Positions 60,856 through 64,000 of a stretch of 64,000 nt of DNA are shown piece by piece. A model generated the notes under the pieces. That model ran no database searches, was not told where the DNA came from, and was given only the letters and a program-made list of their open reading frames with translations. Each line of letters begins with the position of its first letter. Position 1 is the stretch's first letter. A program made the position numbers and the translations under genes. Location of the stretch: the NCBI GenBank assembly GCA_049687015.1, contig JBAVIP010000035.1, forward strand, positions 62,001-126,000, read 5' to 3'. This DNA comes from Methylotenera_A sp049687015 (GTDB lineage Bacteria > Pseudomonadota > Gammaproteobacteria > Burkholderiales > Methylophilaceae).

Positions 60856-62019
60856 ATGCGAAATTGGTTACTCCCAGAATATATCGAAGATGTGTTGCCT
60901 GCCGAGGCGGCGCGCATAGAGCAGCTTCGCCGTAAGTTGTTAGATTTATTCAAGGTTCACGGCTATCAATATGTGATTCCGCCTACTTTAGAGTATATGG
61001 AATCACTCATCACCGGCACAGGTCACGATCTTGATTTGGCCACGTTTAAAGTAGTAGATCAACTCACAGGCCGCTTGATGGGCATTCGTGCGGATATGAC
61101 TCCGCAAGCTGCGCGCATTGATGCACACATGCTCAATCACCATGGCGTATCGCGCCTTTGCTATGCGGGCACGGTGCTGCGCACCAAGCCAGACGGCCTT
61201 GCACGTACTCGCGAACCGTTGCAGATCGGCGCCGAGCTATTTGGCCACACTGGTATTGAAAGTGATATCGAGATTCAGCACTTGATGATTAAAGCCTTGC
61301 AACTGTTAGGTTTGGAAGAATTACACATCGACTTTAGCCATGTCGCGATTTTTGAAAGCTTGGTGAAAGCTGGCAATATTAACGCTGATCTAGAACAAGC
61401 GCTTTATACTGCCTTGCAGAGCAAAGATAAAGCCGCTGTAGCCGAATTGGCTAGCGGTTTGGCCGAACCTGTTCAGCAAGCGCTGGTTAGCTTGACCGAG
61501 TTAAATGGCGATATTGCAATATTGCAAAAAGCTGAGAATGTGCTGCCAAAACTGCCTGAAATCGATCTGGCACTGGCTGATTTGCGTGCTGTTGCGACAA
61601 AATTGAGCGATTTGAATGTACATGTTTCGTTTGATTTATGCGAGCTTCGCGGTTATCACTACCACAGCGGTATTGTGTTTGCAGCCTATGCGCAAGGCTA
61701 CGCGGGGCCGTTAGCCCTAGGCGGACGCTACGACGAGGTTGGCATCGCCTTCGGTCGCGCGCGCGCAGCAACTGGCTTTAGTCTGGATTTGCGAGGCGTG
61801 GTGACTGCGCTCGCGCCGGCCAGCCTGCCTAAAGCGATTTTGGCGCCGGAAGGCAATGATAAAATGTTGTTGGCACAAATCGAAGCTTTGCGGGCGGATG
61901 GACTTGTGGTGATTCAGGCGTTACCAAATGTGCTGCTTAGCGCGGCCGAGCTTAACTGTGATAGTGCGCTTGTTTTGCTTGAAGGTGAATGGTTAATCGA
62001 AGCTCTTAATAAGCATTAA
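60856..62019 (+). CDS. hisZ: ATP phosphoribosyltransferase regulatory subunit HisZ
   Basis: 387 aa. HisRS-like fold lacking the tRNA-binding parts; NWLLPEYIEDVLPAEAARIE at the start and LALGGRYDEVGIAFGRARAA at the motif 3 region. It activates the short form HisG for histidine synthesis. Position hflC-hisZ-purA is standard in betaproteobacteria. Confidence 0.95.
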   Translation: MRNWLLPEYIEDVLPAEAARIEQLRRKLLDLFKVHGYQYVIPPTLEYMESLITGTGHDLDLATFKVVDQLTGRLMGIRADMTPQAARIDAHMLNHHGVSRLCYAGTVLRTKPDGLARTREPLQIGAELFGHTGIESDIEIQHLMIKALQLLGLEELHIDFSHVAIFESLVKAGNINADLEQALYTALQSKDKAAVAELASGLAEPVQQALVSLTELNGDIAILQKAENVLPKLPEIDLALADLRAVATKLSDLNVHVSFDLCELRGYHYHSGIVFAAYAQGYAGPLALGGRYDEVGIAFGRARAATGFSLDLRGVVTALAPASLPKAILAPEGNDKMLLAQIEALRADGLVVIQALPNVLLSAAELNCDSALVLLEGEWLIEALNKH

Positions 62020-62055
62020 ATTTCAAATTATCAAATTTTAAAAAAGCAGTAAATT

Positions 62056-63396
62056 ATGGCGAAAAATGGTGCAAAAAATCCAACAGCTAAGAACGTGGTC
62101 GTTATTGGCACACAATGGGGCGATGAAGGCAAAGGCAAAATTGTCGATTGGCTGACCGACCATGCACAAGGTGTGGTGCGCTTTCAGGGCGGCCATAATG
62201 CGGGTCATACGCTGGTGGTGGGTCAGGGTGATGCGCAACGCGTTTATAAGCTTAATTTAGTGCCATCAGGCATCGTACGTACTGGAGTGAACTGCTACAT
62301 TGGCAATGGCGTGGTACTGGATGCTGGACATTTGCTTAAAGAAATTGGCGATTTAGAAAAAGATGGTCTTGAAGTAAAAAACCGCCTGAAAGTCAGCCCG
62401 GGTTGCCCGTTGATTTTAAGTCATCACGTGGCGATTGATGCCGCACGCGAGGCTAAACGCGCGATTAAAATCGGCACCACAGGCAAAGGCATCGGTCCTG
62501 CCTACGAAGACAAAGTGGCACGTCGTGCCTTGCGTGTTTATGATTTATTTTACCCTGAGCGATTTGCTGAAAAACTACACGAAGTGATGGATTACCACAA
62601 CTTTGTTTTAACCAAATATCTTGGTGCACAAGCTGTTGATTTTAATCTGCAATATGACGCCAGTATGCAACATGCAATTGCGTTAAAACCGATGATTTCG
62701 GATATTTCTGCAGAGTTATATGCTGCAAATGCCAGAGGTGAAAATCTGCTGTTTGAGGGCGCACAAGGCACGCTGCTGGATATTGACCACGGTACTTATC
62801 CTTATGTGACCTCCAGCAACTGTATCGCGGGCCAGGCCTCAGCAGGCACGGGTGTGGGCGCTAATATGCTGCACTACGTGCTAGGCATTACCAAGGCTTA
62901 CACCACGCGTGTAGGTGGCGGGCCTTTCCCTAGTGAGCTGGATATTGAGTCAGATGGCGCGCCAGGCACGCAGATGTCGGTAAAAGGCCAAGAAATTGGC
63001 ACTGTCACCAAGCGTAAACGCCGCTGTGGCTGGTTTGATGCGGCCGCGCTTCGTCGCAGTGCGCGCATTAACGGCCTGACAGGCCTATGTATCACCAAGC
63101 TGGACGTGTTGGATGGCATTGATGAGCTCAACATATGTACCGGTTATGAACTGGATGGCAAAGTGGTGGATTTGCTGCCCGTCGGTGCGGATGATGTGGC
63201 ACGTTGTGTTCCAATTTATGAGGTAGTAAGCGGCTGGTCAGAGAGTACGTTTGGCGTTAAAACTTGGGACGGCTTGCCAAAAGCCGCACAAAATTATCTA
63301 AAACGCCTGGAAGCCTTATGTGGCGTGCCTATTGCAATTGTTTCTACCGGGCCAGAGCGTGATGAGACGATTGTGCTTGAACACCCCTTTTCTTAA
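62056..63396 (+). CDS. purA: Adenylosuccinate synthetase
   Basis: 446 aa. GTP-binding start GTQWGDEGKGKIVDWL, then RFQGGHNAGHTLVV, STGPERDETI near the end. It makes adenylosuccinate from IMP and aspartate, the AMP branch that balances guaB/guaA in this window. Confidence 0.97.
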   Translation: MAKNGAKNPTAKNVVVIGTQWGDEGKGKIVDWLTDHAQGVVRFQGGHNAGHTLVVGQGDAQRVYKLNLVPSGIVRTGVNCYIGNGVVLDAGHLLKEIGDLEKDGLEVKNRLKVSPGCPLILSHHVAIDAAREAKRAIKIGTTGKGIGPAYEDKVARRALRVYDLFYPERFAEKLHEVMDYHNFVLTKYLGAQAVDFNLQYDASMQHAIALKPMISDISAELYAANARGENLLFEGAQGTLLDIDHGTYPYVTSSNCIAGQASAGTGVGANMLHYVLGITKAYTTRVGGGPFPSELDIESDGAPGTQMSVKGQEIGTVTKRKRRCGWFDAAALRRSARINGLTGLCITKLDVLDGIDELNICTGYELDGKVVDLLPVGADDVARCVPIYEVVSGWSESTFGVKTWDGLPKAAQNYLKRLEALCGVPIAIVSTGPERDETIVLEHPFS

Positions 63397-63951
63397 TTGA
63401 AAGCAACCTTAAAACAGCGCCTCGCGTGGGCAATCACCGGTTCCGGGCATTATTTGCGCGAATCGTTGGACATACTCAACATGCTGGAAAATGTTGATAT
63501 TTTTTTAAGCAAGGCTGCGTCTGAAATCATCCAGCAATATGGCTTTCAAGCTCAATTAGATGCGACAAATCATAAAGTTTATCAAGACAAAACCGCCAGC
63601 AGCGTTCCTGTGGAGCTGTTTTACGAAGGCAAATACCATACGCTGGTGATCGCGCCGGCTACTTCAAATACCATCGCAAAAATGGCGTATGGCTTTTCAG
63701 ATTCCTTAGTGACTAATCTTTACGCACAGGCAGGCAAAACGCGCGTGCCAAGTATTATATTTGCTTGTGATACCGCGCCAGAACTTGAGTCGGAAGCACC
63801 TCGTGAAAACAGGGTGAAGGTTTATCCGCGCCAGATTGATTTGGACAACGTGGCGAAACTAGCCTGTTTTGAGGCCACAAAAGTGGTCGCCGATATGGCA
63901 GAATTAACACACGCCATTCACGAACGTTTAAATCAAATAAGCCATAAATAA
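63397..63951 (+). CDS. Flavoprotein, DmrB-like dihydromethanopterin reductase
   Basis: 184 aa of the flavoprotein family (PF02441-like). AWAITGSGHYLRESLDILNM binds FMN phosphate; VIAPATSNTIAKMAYGFSDS and RVPSIIFACD are further motifs. Homologues in methylotrophs reduce dihydromethanopterin to H4MPT, the carrier used by the Fhc complex. The start is TTG at 63397, directly after the purA stop, with no clear Shine-Dalgarno; coupling to purA is likely. The last 49 bases of the window contain nothing further. Confidence 0.82.
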   Translation: MKATLKQRLAWAITGSGHYLRESLDILNMLENVDIFLSKAASEIIQQYGFQAQLDATNHKVYQDKTASSVPVELFYEGKYHTLVIAPATSNTIAKMAYGFSDSLVTNLYAQAGKTRVPSIIFACDTAPELESEAPRENRVKVYPRQIDLDNVAKLACFEATKVVADMAELTHAIHERLNQISHK

Positions 63952-64000
63952 AGTTAAAGTGAAAACGGATAGCTTATTATTTTTAACAGGAAAATTGGCC

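Noticed and set aside
1..64000. CRISPR array, prophage or rRNA operon
   Set aside because: No regularly spaced repeats, phage structural genes or rRNA sequences were seen anywhere in the window.

Overview
The window is a chromosomal segment of a betaproteobacterium, most likely a Methylotenera-like member of the Methylophilaceae. Three things point there. The gene order is betaproteobacterial: hfq-hflX-hflK-hflC-hisZ-purA, and ndk-rlmN-pilW-rodZ-ispG-hisS-yfgM-bamB-der. A complete formyltransferase/hydrolase operon (fhcBADC) for tetrahydromethanopterin C1 metabolism is present, with a DmrB-like flavoprotein at the right edge. Base composition also looks moderate rather than GC-rich. These assignments come from reading the proteins, not from a database search.

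Layout. 1-273: end of typA. 445-3910: Mla-type lipid ABC transporter (permease, ATPase, MCE protein, lipoprotein). 3979-8630 (minus): TolC-MacA-MacB-type tripartite exporter with ATPase and permease on separate genes. 8894-8984: tRNA-Ser(CGA). 9098-12363: YbiT-type ABC-F ATPase, nitroreductase, Gre factor, small lipoprotein. 12436-15548: guaB-guaA. 15771-17574: DUF4124 protein, rnfH, ratA, smpB. 17575-20280: accessory segment between smpB and just beyond ssrA, with a CDGSH protein, a second truncated smpB 3' end, a TIR-like protein plus a small helical partner, the tmRNA gene and a duplicated ssrA 3' end. 20294-26182 (minus): lipoprotein, trhO and the fhc operon. 26232-28990: decayed accessory region with an internally deleted REP-type transposase, an orphan Rhs toxin tip with an Imm26-like gene, and a second immunity-like gene preceded by a toxin C-terminal stub, all bordered by copies of a GGGGACAGACCACGG motif. 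29156-46677: core genes from ndk through der, bamD/rluD, pgeF, a ZIP transporter and rimO. 46682-47787: two unrecognised small genes around a repeat-rich stretch. 47904-53674: RND efflux pump operon (adaptor, pump, outer membrane factor). 53671-55374: PilZ-like protein. 55555-63951: gltX, hfq-hflX-hflKC-DUF2065-hisZ-purA and the DmrB-like gene.

Most of the window is ordinary. The most interesting element is the TIR-like/helical-protein pair at 18436-19472, inserted between smpB and ssrA. The two genes are translationally coupled (TAATG), and an 8-bp inverted repeat encloses the probable -10 and the Shine-Dalgarno and ends on the start codon of the first. It looks like a compact two-gene defence module. 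A 37-bp REP-like palindrome family recurs at about eight places, including apparently in frame inside fhcB and pgeF. The RND pump start region carries three tandem 19-bp copies of its own translation start.
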